Made by a program: the position numbers and the translations under genes
Assembly (NCBI GenBank): GCA_016342325.1
Contig: JAEINR010000009.1
Coordinates: 41,790 to 105,789 of the forward strand
DNA from: Desulfobacterium sp.
GTDB taxonomy: Bacteria > Desulfobacterota > Desulfobacteria > Desulfobacterales > Desulfobacteraceae
Direction of reading: 5' to 3'
Length of the DNA: 64,000 nucleotides
Shown: positions 28,672-37,143 of the stretch, one piece after another
How positions within the stretch are numbered: the stretch's first letter is position 1
Layout of the letters: each line of letters begins with the position of its first letter
The notes under the pieces: generated by a model
Databases searched by the model: none
The model's input: only the letters and a program-made list of their open reading frames with translations
Told to the model about the DNA's origin: nothing

Positions 28672-30159
28672 CTAAAGGGTTGGAAAGCTGACACAGAGTG
28701 ACAGGTCAGGCAGTCCGTTGTTGTGAAAGAGTTTCGCGTTGATGTCACAGCCTGACAGCGTTGAGCTGGGAATGGGCTCAGTATAGAGCTGGGCGTCTTG
28801 GTTCGGCTCTGTGCCATCCAATGTATAGCGTATTTCAGCCCCGGGGATACCGGTTGTCAGGGTGATGTGGCCGTCCCCGCCCAGGGTGCCTTCAGCCCTT
28901 GGCATATCGATCCTGGGGCAAAGGGAGTTGAGCTGTTCAATGGGGATGAAACTGCCGGTGTAGGGTTGGTCAAAGGCGTTTCTCGTTGTTGTGATCTCCC
29001 GGGTGAAGCTGTCGAGGATGGCTTTGGTTCTCAGTCTGGGCTCGGGGATTCCGATCAGTTCGATTTCATGGGCTCTGAAAAAATCGGGGTCACCATGGGT
29101 TGTGTCAAAGGCTTCATTGGAAAACGAGTGGCCTTGTTTAAAGTGTTGGCTCTCTCCCTCCATGAGCAGATAGCTGACCGCATCGGGTCCGATGACCATG
29201 GGGCCGAGCTCAAGGGGGGTTGGCACGCCCTGGACAAGCACCCATAGGAGATGGTAGGCGATCATGTTCTCGTTGGAGTAGTAGATCCTTGCGCCGGTGC
29301 AGCTTGTGGGGTCTGAGGTGATAAAATCGACACAGCCGTAATCCTGGGCATGGGCCTGCTCGGCTGCATTGACCAGGTATCCTTTGAAAAGCTGATAGGG
29401 CCGATAGGCTGGGCCGGTATGTTCTTGAATGGTATTCAGTACCTGGTTTTCAAAATCCGGGGCATCCATGCTCCTGCCCAGCTTTATGGCATAGTCAAAG
29501 GTGTTACCGATCAGTAATCCCTTGTCATAGTGATGCTTCAGATCTGCGCCGGTCATGGAATAGCTGGCAAAACCACCCACTCCCTGGAATCCCGGATGGT
29601 TGTTCATTGTGTTGAGGATGTCTGTTTCAAGCACCATGGCATCGGTTGCCTGGGGGGCGTATGGTATTTCTGCGGCAACCTCTCCATCCTTGGTGACCAT
29701 ATGGAGGTTATTAAAGCCGACGTTCTTTTGAAACAGGCCCATGTCCATCTGGGACATGGATCGGTCTATCTGGGCGCCTGCAATGAGAAATGAGTCTGTC
29801 ATTCCGGCGATGATGGCCGGCACAATGCCGTTGACCGCCCCGACTTCGATGGGAAGTACCCCCCGGACGCTCCCTTCGGGCACAAGTGAGTTATATGAGT
29901 TCAGGGCGGAGGTGAAATCCATGTTGCTCCAGATGGCAGAGGGGGCAAATACCTGGCCGGTCATGGCGATCTTCATATAATTGGGTACGGACTGGGATGG
30001 GATGGTCTTGACGGAGGTGACGCCGCTCTGGTCAAGCAGGTCCTTTGCTACCTCTTTGGGGCCGCCACCGCCCGTGGCCAGCAAGGTCGCCCCTTCGATA
30101 AAATAGTTCAGGTCGTCACTTGAGTACTCTACAATGGCGTCTTTTTCGGCTTCTTCCAT
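28672..30159 (-). CDS. DUF917-family protein with C-terminal CHB_HEX-like domain
   Basis: Residues about 1-420 resemble DUF917 (hydantoinase-subunit-like), with [16 protein letters not shown] near the start and [14 protein letters not shown]. Residues about 425-495 look like a chitobiase C-terminal-type beta domain ([20 protein letters not shown]), which is normally an extracellular carbohydrate-associated module. I see no signal peptide. The gene is the first of a unit with the propeller kinase (12-nt gap) and the response regulator. Function unknown; the fusion is unusual. Confidence 0.72.
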   Translation of the reverse strand: MEEAEKDAIVEYSSDDLNYFIEGATLLATGGGGPKEVAKDLLDQSGVTSVKTIPSQSVPNYMKIAMTGQVFAPSAIWSNMDFTSALNSYNSLVPEGSVRGVLPIEVGAVNGIVPAIIAGMTDSFLIAGAQIDRSMSQMDMGLFQKNVGFNNLHMVTKDGEVAAEIPYAPQATDAMVLETDILNTMNNHPGFQGVGGFASYSMTGADLKHHYDKGLLIGNTFDYAIKLGRSMDAPDFENQVLNTIQEHTGPAYRPYQLFKGYLVNAAEQAHAQDYGCVDFITSDPTSCTGARIYYSNENMIAYHLLWVLVQGVPTPLELGPMVIGPDAVSYLLMEGESQHFKQGHSFSNEAFDTTHGDPDFFRAHEIELIGIPEPRLRTKAILDSFTREITTTRNAFDQPYTGSFIPIEQLNSLCPRIDMPRAEGTLGGDGHITLTTGIPGAEIRYTLDGTEPNQDAQLYTEPIPSSTLSGCDINAKLFHNNGLPDLSLCVSFPTL

Positions 30160-30291
30160 AAATGCTCCTCATTTCAAGATGGTTACATTTGTTCAATCCC
30201 GGGACGCAAAACCAAATTTTATTATTTAAGCGCAATTGCGGAAGACGGTAGCATATTCTCCCGGTACATTTCAATGGTGTTTCTCTTTTCT

Positions 30292-30331
30292 TAAGTCTTA
30301 AACAAAAAGTCTTAGGTCTTAAGCAAAAAGG
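30292..30331 (+). repeat. Short direct repeat in the intergenic region before the FMN riboswitch
   Basis: AGTCTTAAACAAAA and GGTCTTAAGCAAAA occur close together. The rest of 30175-30430 shows nothing recognisable. It may be a regulatory site or chance in an AT-rich stretch. Confidence 0.4.
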
Positions 30332-30432
30332 AAAAATGAGGAATCTTCCGGCCCATGGAAAAAAACATCAACAGGCGTTCCTGGAAATAATCCATTGACA
30401 TAATTTTTAATTTGACTATAGTCATTCCTTGA

Positions 30433-30574
<142 letters not shown>

Positions 30575-30694
30575 ACAGGCTGTTTGCATTTTCTTGTTTG
30601 GAGCTGCCGATACCTAAGTGCCGTTACAGGAACTCCTGCGGGTCATGCCCGTTTATGGATTCCGGGCCTTGTCGGGCAGTCCCACCCCCATCAT

Positions 30695-30735
30695 CTCCCC
30701 TGATATTATGGTAATGTTATATAATACACAGGGAG
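30695..30735 (+). promoter_or_regulatory. Candidate SD-sequestering hairpin of the FMN riboswitch
   Basis: CTCCCCTG (30695-30702) can pair with CAGGGAG (30729-30735), the ribosome binding site of ribB, with one bulged C. No clear intrinsic terminator is visible between aptamer and gene, so translational control is likely. Confidence 0.5.
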
Positions 30736-30741
30736 TTTTGT

Positions 30742-31395
30742 ATGAATCAAGTTTCTATTTCCAAGTTCGGCAATTCAATTGAACGGGTGGAGCGTGCCAT
30801 GGCCGCCCTTGTATCCGGTAAAGGTGTGCTTCTCGTGGATGACGAGGACCGTGAAAACGAGGGGGATCTCATCTTCCCTGCCGAGACCATTACAAGGTCG
30901 CAGATGGCCATGCTGATCCGGGAGTGCAGCGGCATTGTCTGCCTCTGCCTCACCCATGACAGGATCAAGCAGCTGGGATTGCCCCAGATGGTCAGTGACA
31001 ACACCTCGGCCTACCAGACCGCATTCACCGTTTCCATTGAGGCGGCACAAGGGGTGACCACCGGGGTGTCTGCCCAGGACCGGGTCACCACCATACGGTG
31101 CGCCGCAGCCAAGGATGCAGGACCGGAAGTGATCCACTCTCCGGGCCATGTGTTTCCCTTGCGGGCCGCCCGGGACGGGGTGTTTGAGCGCAGGGGCCAT
31201 ACAGAGGGAACCGTGGACCTGATGGGGCTTGCCGGATTTTCCTCGGCCGGGGTGCTCTGCGAGTTGACCAACCCCGACGGCACCATGGCACGGCTGCCCC
31301 AGATTATCGTCTTTGCCGATGAACACGGGTTTCCCGTGCTGACCATCGAGGACATTGTCGAGTACCGCTCCCAGCGCATGGACAAGAGCGCCTGA
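30742..31395 (+). CDS. ribB: 3,4-dihydroxy-2-butanone 4-phosphate synthase
   Basis: RibB converts ribulose 5-phosphate into the four-carbon precursor of riboflavin. The 217-residue single-domain enzyme shows the acidic loop [25 protein letters not shown], the substrate-binding DRVTTIRCA and [11 protein letters not shown], and [16 protein letters not shown] precedes ATG 30742. It stands alone behind an FMN riboswitch; the other rib genes are elsewhere. A strong bidirectional terminator follows. Confidence 0.96.
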   Translation: MNQVSISKFGNSIERVERAMAALVSGKGVLLVDDEDRENEGDLIFPAETITRSQMAMLIRECSGIVCLCLTHDRIKQLGLPQMVSDNTSAYQTAFTVSIEAAQGVTTGVSAQDRVTTIRCAAAKDAGPEVIHSPGHVFPLRAARDGVFERRGHTEGTVDLMGLAGFSSAGVLCELTNPDGTMARLPQIIVFADEHGFPVLTIEDIVEYRSQRMDKSA

Positions 31396-31443
31396 ACCTG
31401 AACCCATGAACCGATAGCATCACCCGGATCATATGATATTTTT

Positions 31444-31477
31444 CCCGGGAACCGGCAGTTGGCTGCTGGTTCCCGGG
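31444..31477. terminator. Bidirectional terminator between ribB and acyl-CoA dehydrogenase
   Basis: A 15-bp stem (31444-31458 with 31463-31477, one G-U) has a 4-nt loop. T- and A-rich sequence lies on both sides, so it can serve both convergent genes. Confidence 0.8.
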
Positions 31478-31483
31478 TGATCC

Positions 31484-32728
31484 CTATTCAAAAATTTTTT
31501 CATCCATGGCATGGGCCTCGGCCGCATCTTCTTCCATGTCCCTTGTCAGCTTGCTCTCTTTTATGGACAGGCACTCCTTGTACCACTCGTTGGCGATGAT
31601 CATGGACATCACCTCGTTGGTGCCGGTCCAGATGGAGGCGAGCCTCAGGTCCCTGAAGATTCTCTCCACCGGATAGATGTTGGTGTAGCCGATCCCCCCC
31701 ATCACCTGCATGGCGTTGTGGACCACCTTTTGGCAGGATTCGGTGACAAACTTCTTGGATTGGGACACCATTCGTCGGATTCGCCTGGCAGAAATGCCTG
31801 CATCCACAGCCTGGGCCGTGACCTGGATCATTGCCCTTGATCCATCCAAAAGGGTGGCCGCCTCCGCCACCTGGAAGCTGACCCCCTGGAAGTCAGCCAC
31901 GGGCTGGCCAAACGCCTTTCGTTTGGCTGTGTAGGTGGTGGCCACCTCCAGGGCCGGGCGGGCGGCACCAATGGTCATGGCGGCCGTGCCCAGTCGCTCC
32001 GGGATCATCATGGTGTTGAAAATCGCAACCCCCTGGTTGAGGGTTCCCAGCAGGTTCTCCTTGGGAACCTTGACATCCTTGAACACAAGCCGGCTGGCCC
32101 CGCCGCCCCTGCATCCCATGAGGCCGTAGAGGTAGTCGCTTTTGACTCCCTCGGACCGGTCCACGATAAAGCAGGAGATGCCCTTGTGGGGCGGGGCTGT
32201 GGGATCTGTCACGGCATAGACAAGGAAATAGTCGGCCCCCTCACCGCCTACGATGAACCGCTTCTGGCCGTTGATCAGAAAGTGGTCACCCCTGTCTTCG
32301 GCCGTGGTGGTGGTGCCGAAGAAGTCCGAGCCGCCCCTGGGTTCGGTGAGGCACTCTGCGGCAAAGATCTCGCCGGCCAGAAGGGGTTTGACATAGCGCT
32401 CCTTCTGGGGGTCGGTGCCGTGGAGAACGATGGCGTCGCACACAAGCTCGGCCCCCACTCCAAAGGTGCAGGCAAAGATATAGCCCAGCACCCCCACCTC
32501 CTCCATCACCATGCAGGTGGTCTGCCAGTCCATGCCCCTGCCGCCCCACTCCTTGGGATAGCGGCATCCCATGAGGTTCCTTGCCCCGGCTTCCCTGAGA
32601 AATTCCTTGGGAAACTGGATCTCGTCCTTGTCCATGGCAAGGATCATGGATCTTGGGATCGATTTGACAAACTCCCTGACCTCGTCCCTCAGCTTCAGTT
32701 GCTCCGGGTCCAGCAAAAAGTCAAACAT
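31484..32728 (-). CDS. Acyl-CoA dehydrogenase family protein
   Basis: This is a flavin-dependent acyl-CoA dehydrogenase of 414 residues. It has LTEPRGGSDFFGTTTTAE, INGQKRFIVGGEGADYF and the C-terminal QVMGGIGYTNIYPVERIFRD and WTGTNEVMSMI blocks. It transfers electrons to ETF in fatty-acid, branched-chain or aromatic degradation. The chain-length specificity cannot be read. It lies 3 nt downstream of the MerR regulator gene, so the two form an operon. Confidence 0.92.
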   Translation of the reverse strand: MFDFLLDPEQLKLRDEVREFVKSIPRSMILAMDKDEIQFPKEFLREAGARNLMGCRYPKEWGGRGMDWQTTCMVMEEVGVLGYIFACTFGVGAELVCDAIVLHGTDPQKERYVKPLLAGEIFAAECLTEPRGGSDFFGTTTTAEDRGDHFLINGQKRFIVGGEGADYFLVYAVTDPTAPPHKGISCFIVDRSEGVKSDYLYGLMGCRGGGASRLVFKDVKVPKENLLGTLNQGVAIFNTMMIPERLGTAAMTIGAARPALEVATTYTAKRKAFGQPVADFQGVSFQVAEAATLLDGSRAMIQVTAQAVDAGISARRIRRMVSQSKKFVTESCQKVVHNAMQVMGGIGYTNIYPVERIFRDLRLASIWTGTNEVMSMIIANEWYKECLSIKESKLTRDMEEDAAEAHAMDEKIFE

Positions 32729-32731
32729 GGC

Positions 32732-33130
32732 TCACTCCTTTTCCTTGAGTTGTTCTATTCGCGTAATAAGCGTTTGCCGTGTGGCCAGGATCTCCTCCTC
32801 CAAAAGGTCGAGTTCCTGGCGCCGCTGGCGTATCTGTTCCAGCTTCTTGTCTCCAAAGACCAGGCTCTTTTGGATCTGGTCGATCTCGGTGAGGTCGGTG
32901 TCTGCCATGCCGATCATCTCGGCGATCTCGTCCAGGGAAAAGCCGAACCGCTTTCCCCTGAGGATCAGCTTGAGCCTTGCCCGGTTCTTTCGGGTGTAGA
33001 TTCGTTGGTTGCCGGGGGTGCGGTCCGGGGTGATGAGCCCTTTTTCTTCGTAAAACCGAATGGTTCGGGTGGTGATGTCAAGGGCTTTGGCAAGCTGGGA
33101 TATGGAGCAGGTGAAGGGGTGTTTTTCCAT
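32732..33130 (-). CDS. MerR-family regulator
   Basis: A winged HTH (ISQLAKALDITTRTIRFYEE) with the NQRIYTRKNRARLKLIL helix is followed by a long C-terminal coiled coil that lacks metal-binding cysteines. This resembles the LiuR type that controls acyl-CoA degradation genes. It is encoded just upstream of the acyl-CoA dehydrogenase and probably controls both genes. A candidate operator lies in the upstream gap. Confidence 0.88.
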   Translation of the reverse strand: MEKHPFTCSISQLAKALDITTRTIRFYEEKGLITPDRTPGNQRIYTRKNRARLKLILRGKRFGFSLDEIAEMIGMADTDLTEIDQIQKSLVFGDKKLEQIRQRRQELDLLEEEILATRQTLITRIEQLKEKE

Positions 33131-33201
33131 GGCGTCTCCCTGGCGACAGGTTTATTCTCATTCAACTTTCGGACGTCCGGTTGGGGTGGACGGGTAAATA
33201 G

Positions 33202-33238
33202 TTAACGTTTACGTAAGTTGTAAGAGTCTTTGTGTCAA
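33202..33238 (-). promoter_or_regulatory. Candidate promoter and MerR-type operator
   Basis: On the minus strand a TTGACA (33233-33238) precedes the partly palindromic TTACGTAAACGTTAA (33202-33216), made of two ACGT half-sites. It lies about 70-110 nt upstream of the MerR gene, where an autoregulatory site is expected. Confidence 0.45.
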
Positions 33239-33260
33239 GGAAAAGATGGGGACCGGCACT

Positions 33261-34181
33261 CTAGGCGTCAAAGGGGGGAATTTTTGCCATGAAGCGGTGG
33301 AACGCATTTTCTGAGATTCCTTCAACCCCCATGGGGCGGTCCATGGCATCGTGGCAGTCGGAACCGCCCGTGGCGACCAGGCCGTGTTTGTTTGCCCAGG
33401 CGGTAAGGACCTTACGGTGGTCAGGAATATGGCCCGGGTAGTTGATCTCAAGGCCTTGAACCCCTGAATCCAGGAACTCGGGCAAAAGCTGTTCCACGAT
33501 CTCCAGGGGAGGAAGCACTTCCTTGTAGTGACCTTTTCCGGGAAAGGAACCTGCGGCCGGGTGGGCCAGCACGGCCAGCATGGGAAATCCCTGGATAAAG
33601 GGTTTTACCGTGTCAAGATCGATGCCCGAGGGAAGGTAGGCCGGACTCTTGTTACCGATGATGTGGTTGACCCGGTCCGGGTCTTTGATGCCGTGGTTAT
33701 GGGTGAGGGCCAGGGCAAAATGGCGCCTGGATGCGTTGGCGGAGAGACGGTGGATCTCTTCCATGGTGAGATCTTTTTCAAGGAGGGGGGTGTTGCCCTT
33801 GGGGCCGAAGCAGCGGTTGATTTCATGGACCCGTTCCATGACAAGGGAAGGGCCCCGTCCCTGGCCAAGGGCTTGGGAAAAGGATTGCCGGAACCCCGGA
33901 TCCTTGAGCAGGTTTTCTGTGAAGTAGCAGAGCAGATGCAGGGTCCCGGTGAACAAGGGGCGCTTGAACCTCACTGAAACCTCCACCCCGGGCACCACCT
34001 GGATGTTGTGGCGTTTTCCTGCTTCAAGGGCCTGTTCCAGCCCATTCAGGGTGTCGTGGTCGGTGACGCCCAGGGCGGAAATGCCAGCGTCTTTGGCGGC
34101 AAGTACGAGTTCCAGGGGGGAATATTCACCGTCCGATGCCGTGGTGTGGCTGTGCAGGTCTGCGTAGGGGGGCGGGTTCAT
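33261..34181 (-). CDS. PHP-domain phosphoesterase (TrpH / nucleoside bisphosphate phosphatase-like)
   Basis: This trinuclear-metal PHP protein of 306 residues has DLHSHTTASDGEYSP, GVTDHDTLNG, PGVEVSV, LAHPAA and GGSDCHD. Relatives hydrolyse 3',5'-nucleoside bisphosphates or act on 5' RNA ends. It is transcribed divergently from the SixA-like gene. Confidence 0.87.
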   Translation of the reverse strand: MNPPPYADLHSHTTASDGEYSPLELVLAAKDAGISALGVTDHDTLNGLEQALEAGKRHNIQVVPGVEVSVRFKRPLFTGTLHLLCYFTENLLKDPGFRQSFSQALGQGRGPSLVMERVHEINRCFGPKGNTPLLEKDLTMEEIHRLSANASRRHFALALTHNHGIKDPDRVNHIIGNKSPAYLPSGIDLDTVKPFIQGFPMLAVLAHPAAGSFPGKGHYKEVLPPLEIVEQLLPEFLDSGVQGLEINYPGHIPDHRKVLTAWANKHGLVATGGSDCHDAMDRPMGVEGISENAFHRFMAKIPPFDA

Positions 34182-34339
34182 CTTTATCTCCTTTTTTTAA
34201 GTGGGGTGAGATCTCTTCCATACCCTGAAACAGCGCTTTTTTCAATGGGCTTGTCCCTTGACAACTTCTCCGTTGAAAAGCCCGGGATCAGATGGTAACA
34301 ATGGTCCTTATTCAACACCACTTAAACGGGAGGCAATCC

Positions 34340-34795
34340 ATGGCACTCTATCTTGTGCAGCACGGAAAAAGCAGGCCAAAACAGGAGGATTCCAACCAGG
34401 GACTCTCTGATCAGGGAAGGGCGGACACAGAGCGGATCGCCCAGGTGGCAAAGGGGTATGGGGTGCCCGTTGCCATGATACAGCACAGCGGAAAAGAGCG
34501 GGCCCGCAAGACGGCGGAGATATTTGCAGATTTTCTGGCACCCCGCCAGGGGGTGGTTCAGGTGGACGGAATCAAACCCATGGACGATGTGGAACGATTT
34601 GCCGGTTCGGTTGATCCGGCTGAAAATGCCATGGTGATCGGTCACCTGCCCTTCATGGAGAAGCTTGTGGGGTTTCTTGTGGCAGGTGACCTTGACAACC
34701 GGGTCTTCAGGTTCCAGAATTCTGGTATCGTCTGCCTGGATAGGGACGATACGGGCTGGTTCATTTCCTGGACCCTCATGCCCAATATCGGATAG
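34340..34795 (+). CDS. sixA: SixA-like histidine phosphatase family protein
   Basis: This 151-residue small histidine phosphatase starts with LYLVQHGKS and has VIGHLPFM with the second catalytic His. In most family members the first motif is RHG; here the Arg is Gln, so activity may differ. SixA dephosphorylates phosphohistidine. GGGAGG sits 7 nt before ATG 34340; the open frame begins earlier at 34292. It is followed by a tiny ORF and the MBL-fold gene. Confidence 0.82.
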   Translation: MALYLVQHGKSRPKQEDSNQGLSDQGRADTERIAQVAKGYGVPVAMIQHSGKERARKTAEIFADFLAPRQGVVQVDGIKPMDDVERFAGSVDPAENAMVIGHLPFMEKLVGFLVAGDLDNRVFRFQNSGIVCLDRDDTGWFISWTLMPNIG

Positions 34796-34803
34796 GAGGC
34801 ACC

Positions 34804-34872
34804 ATGGATACCCCTAGTAGAATCATATTGCCGGGCCTGGCCCATGGGATAGATAGGAGGCTGTATGGATAA
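34804..34872 (+). CDS. Candidate 22-residue leader peptide coupled to the MBL-fold gene
   Basis: ATG 34804 is preceded by ATAGGAGG at ideal spacing. The 22 codons end in a TAA (34870-34872) that overlaps the start of the next gene (ATG 34865). The product (MDTPSRIILPGLAHGIDRRL, then YG) resembles nothing I know. Translational coupling is the simplest role. It could also be chance, because the ribosome-binding region of the next gene is a near-duplicate. Confidence 0.4.
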   Translation: MDTPSRIILPGLAHGIDRRLYG

Positions 34873-35638
34873 GAATGACAGTGGCATCCGGGTGACCATC
34901 CTGGGATCCGGCACCTGTGTCCCCTCCCTTGAACGCAGTTCCTGCTCGGTTTTGATCGAGCACCGGGATGCCCATTTTCTTCTGGATGTGGGGCCGGGCA
35001 CCATGACCCAGCTTCTCAAGGCGGGCAAGACGATCTTTGATATCGATGCCCTGCTCTTGAGCCATTTTCATCCAGATCACGCATCAGAGCTTTCCGGTTT
35101 TCTCTTTTCAACTAAATACGCAGGCGATGGTCGCCCGGGAAAACCCCTTCATCTGGCAGGCGGTCCCGGGCTCAAGGACTTTTACGACAACCTGAACTAC
35201 GCCTTTGGGAACAAGCTCACCCTTGAGGACCTCAGGCTCCATGAGCTGGTTGATGATTCACCGCTTTTGCTGGACCGTTTTTCCATCCGATCGGCGCCCA
35301 TGGTTCACAAACCCGAGAGCCGTGCCTATTGCTTCACTTCAAAGGATAAAAAGCGGATCGTCTACACTGGGGATACCGACTATTCGGAGACCCTGATCGG
35401 GTTGGCCAGGGATGCTGATCTTTTGATCTGCGAGTCGGCCTTTCCGGATGAGCTCAAGCGGGAGGGGCATCTTACCCCCTCCCTGGCCGGAACCATTGCC
35501 CAACGGGCCGGGGTCAAACAACTGGTCTTGACCCACCTCTATCCCCAGTGTGACCGGGTGGATATCGTTGCCCAGTGCCGGCAGACCTATGACGGGCCCC
35601 TGGCCGTTGCCCGGGATTTGATGGTGATTGAGCTCTAA
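34865..35638 (+). CDS. Metallo-beta-lactamase-fold hydrolase (RNase Z-like)
   Basis: The 257-residue protein has the zinc motif SHFHPDHASE (HxHxDH), an N-terminal ILGSGTCVPS block as in RNase Z and arylsulfatase-like enzymes, YTGDTDYSE, CESAFPDE and LTHLYP. It lacks the exosite arm of tRNase Z, so a small-molecule ester or phosphodiester substrate is more likely. AGGAGG precedes ATG 34865. Confidence 0.86.
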   Translation: MDKNDSGIRVTILGSGTCVPSLERSSCSVLIEHRDAHFLLDVGPGTMTQLLKAGKTIFDIDALLLSHFHPDHASELSGFLFSTKYAGDGRPGKPLHLAGGPGLKDFYDNLNYAFGNKLTLEDLRLHELVDDSPLLLDRFSIRSAPMVHKPESRAYCFTSKDKKRIVYTGDTDYSETLIGLARDADLLICESAFPDELKREGHLTPSLAGTIAQRAGVKQLVLTHLYPQCDRVDIVAQCRQTYDGPLAVARDLMVIEL

Positions 35639-35647
35639 CCCTATAAA

Positions 35648-36265
35648 TTAAATTTTCTGCTCTTGTTCCATGAAGCAGGGGATGCAGAGGTCTTTGCCGG
35701 CAAAGCGACGAATCCTGGATTCCATGACCATCTCGTGGCAGGCCTGGCACTCCATGCTGGCAAGCACCTTGGCCGGCCTGACCGGCGCCGTTGCGATCTC
35801 CTTTACCGTGAACAGCTCGTCCAGGTCGGCATCCATGATCCGTTGGATCGATTGGGCCCGCTGGTCCTGGAAACGGTGGTTTTCCTCCTGGGTAGCCGTC
35901 CCCTTCACCACCTTTTCCGTGAGGCTGAGCATCTGTTCCCTCTCCTGGTCGCTCTCCAGGCGCTTTTTGAGGAACACGGCCCGGAACCCCCTGTTCTGGG
36001 TTCTGTCAAAAAAGGTGAAACCGGATTTGCCGTAATCCTTGTGCACGAGATTGCCCTTGCCATAGGTGCAGCTCGTTAGAAACTGTACGGCATCCAGCCC
36101 GCACATGTCGGTCTCGGCCACGCACAAGGGGGATGGGCAGTTGGTGATGTCCAGATGTTCCATGGCAAGTTCGGAAAGCCGGATGCCGATGGCAAGTCCC
36201 GGGCAGGAATGGCCGTGGAATTCGATGGTTTTGTCGATTAGATGTTGATCAATGGTACAGCCCAT
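35648..36265 (-). CDS. FmdE-family protein with C-terminal zinc-ribbon-like motif
   Basis: The FmdE domain (residues about 10-140) has the family motif FHGHSCPGLAIGIRLSELAM, LCVAETDMCGLDAVQ and TCTYGKGNLVHKDYGK. The C-terminus has CQACHEM and CIPCF, a four-cysteine site. FmdE relatives are encoded near molybdenum or tungsten enzymes and transporters. Here it lies downstream of a FecBCD-type importer on the same strand, separated by a dispersed repeat. A role in metal insertion or handling is inferred. Confidence 0.85.
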   Translation of the reverse strand: MGCTIDQHLIDKTIEFHGHSCPGLAIGIRLSELAMEHLDITNCPSPLCVAETDMCGLDAVQFLTSCTYGKGNLVHKDYGKSGFTFFDRTQNRGFRAVFLKKRLESDQEREQMLSLTEKVVKGTATQEENHRFQDQRAQSIQRIMDADLDELFTVKEIATAPVRPAKVLASMECQACHEMVMESRIRRFAGKDLCIPCFMEQEQKI

Positions 36266-36286
36266 GGGGTTCTCCTTTATAGGTTT

Positions 36287-36349
36287 TTAGCTCTGATTCC
36301 CGCGTTTTTTTGGCAAGGGAATCAGAAAGTTTTTTGGTTCTGGCTTGTT
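36287..36349 (+). repeat. Dispersed two-hairpin intergenic repeat, copy D (3' end degraded)
   Basis: This copy has the clearest first hairpin: CTGATTCCC pairs perfectly with GGGAATCAG around GCGTTTTTTTGGCAA. The tail begins with TTCTGGCTTGT but then loses the CCAGG half. It lies antisense between the fmdE-like and ATPase genes. Confidence 0.75.
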
Positions 36350-36366
36350 TTTGTTATTGTTCAGGA

Positions 36367-37143
36367 TCAGGCAGCCTTTTCGATCTGTATGTCCTTGGGT
36401 ATTATCACGGGATAGCCGTTGTGGCGGAGGATCTCAACCCCGATGCCATAGACCGACTCCACCATGCCAGGGGAGATCTCCTCCACTTTTCCGGCGCCGT
36501 AGATGGTGCCGTTTTTAAGGAAGAGATAGTTGTCGGCATAGCGCAATGCGCTGTTGAGATCGTGCATGGTCATCACCCCTGCCACATTGTGCTCCTTTAC
36601 CACCCGTTTGATTAGGCCCAGGATCTCGGTCTGGTTCTTAAGGTCCAGGCTACTGGTGGGCTCGTCCAGGAGCAGCAGGTCGGTCTCCTGGACCAGGGCC
36701 CGTGCCAGGGAGATCTTCTGGAGTTCTCCGCCGCTCATCTGATCCACATATTTCAATGCCAGGTGGTCAAGTCCCAGCCTTTTGATGGCTGAATCCACGA
36801 TTTTCAGGTCCTTGTCTGAGACTCTCCAGCGGATGTGGGGCCGCCTTCCCATGAGGATGGCGTCAAAGGCCGTGACCCGGGAGGGCTCGCTGTACTGGGC
36901 CACATATCCGATGCGTTTTGCGATGGCCAGGGTGTCAAGGGAGGCGATGGCGTCGCCGTCCACCAGGACATTTCCCTTCGAGGGCTTGAGGATGGCGTTG
37001 ATGCACTTCAGGAGGGTGGTCTTGCCCACGCCGTTGGGGCCGAGGATGACGGTGATCTCTCCCCGTTTTACCGTGAAGCTGATCTTGTCAAGGGTGGGAC
37101 GGCTGCTGTAACCAAAGGCCAGGTTGTCGATCTTGAGTATCAT
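36367..37143 (-). CDS. FecE-type ABC transporter ATP-binding protein
   Basis: The ATPase (258 residues) of a type II importer has Walker A GPNGVGKTT, signature MSGGELQKISLARAL and Walker B LLLLDEPTSSLD. ATG 37143 overlaps the permease stop (ATGA), so the frame running on to 38010 is spurious. With the permease and binding protein it imports iron-siderophore, cobalamin, heme, or molybdate/tungstate. Confidence 0.93.
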   Translation of the reverse strand: MILKIDNLAFGYSSRPTLDKISFTVKRGEITVILGPNGVGKTTLLKCINAILKPSKGNVLVDGDAIASLDTLAIAKRIGYVAQYSEPSRVTAFDAILMGRRPHIRWRVSDKDLKIVDSAIKRLGLDHLALKYVDQMSGGELQKISLARALVQETDLLLLDEPTSSLDLKNQTEILGLIKRVVKEHNVAGVMTMHDLNSALRYADNYLFLKNGTIYGAGKVEEISPGMVESVYGIGVEILRHNGYPVIIPKDIQIEKAA

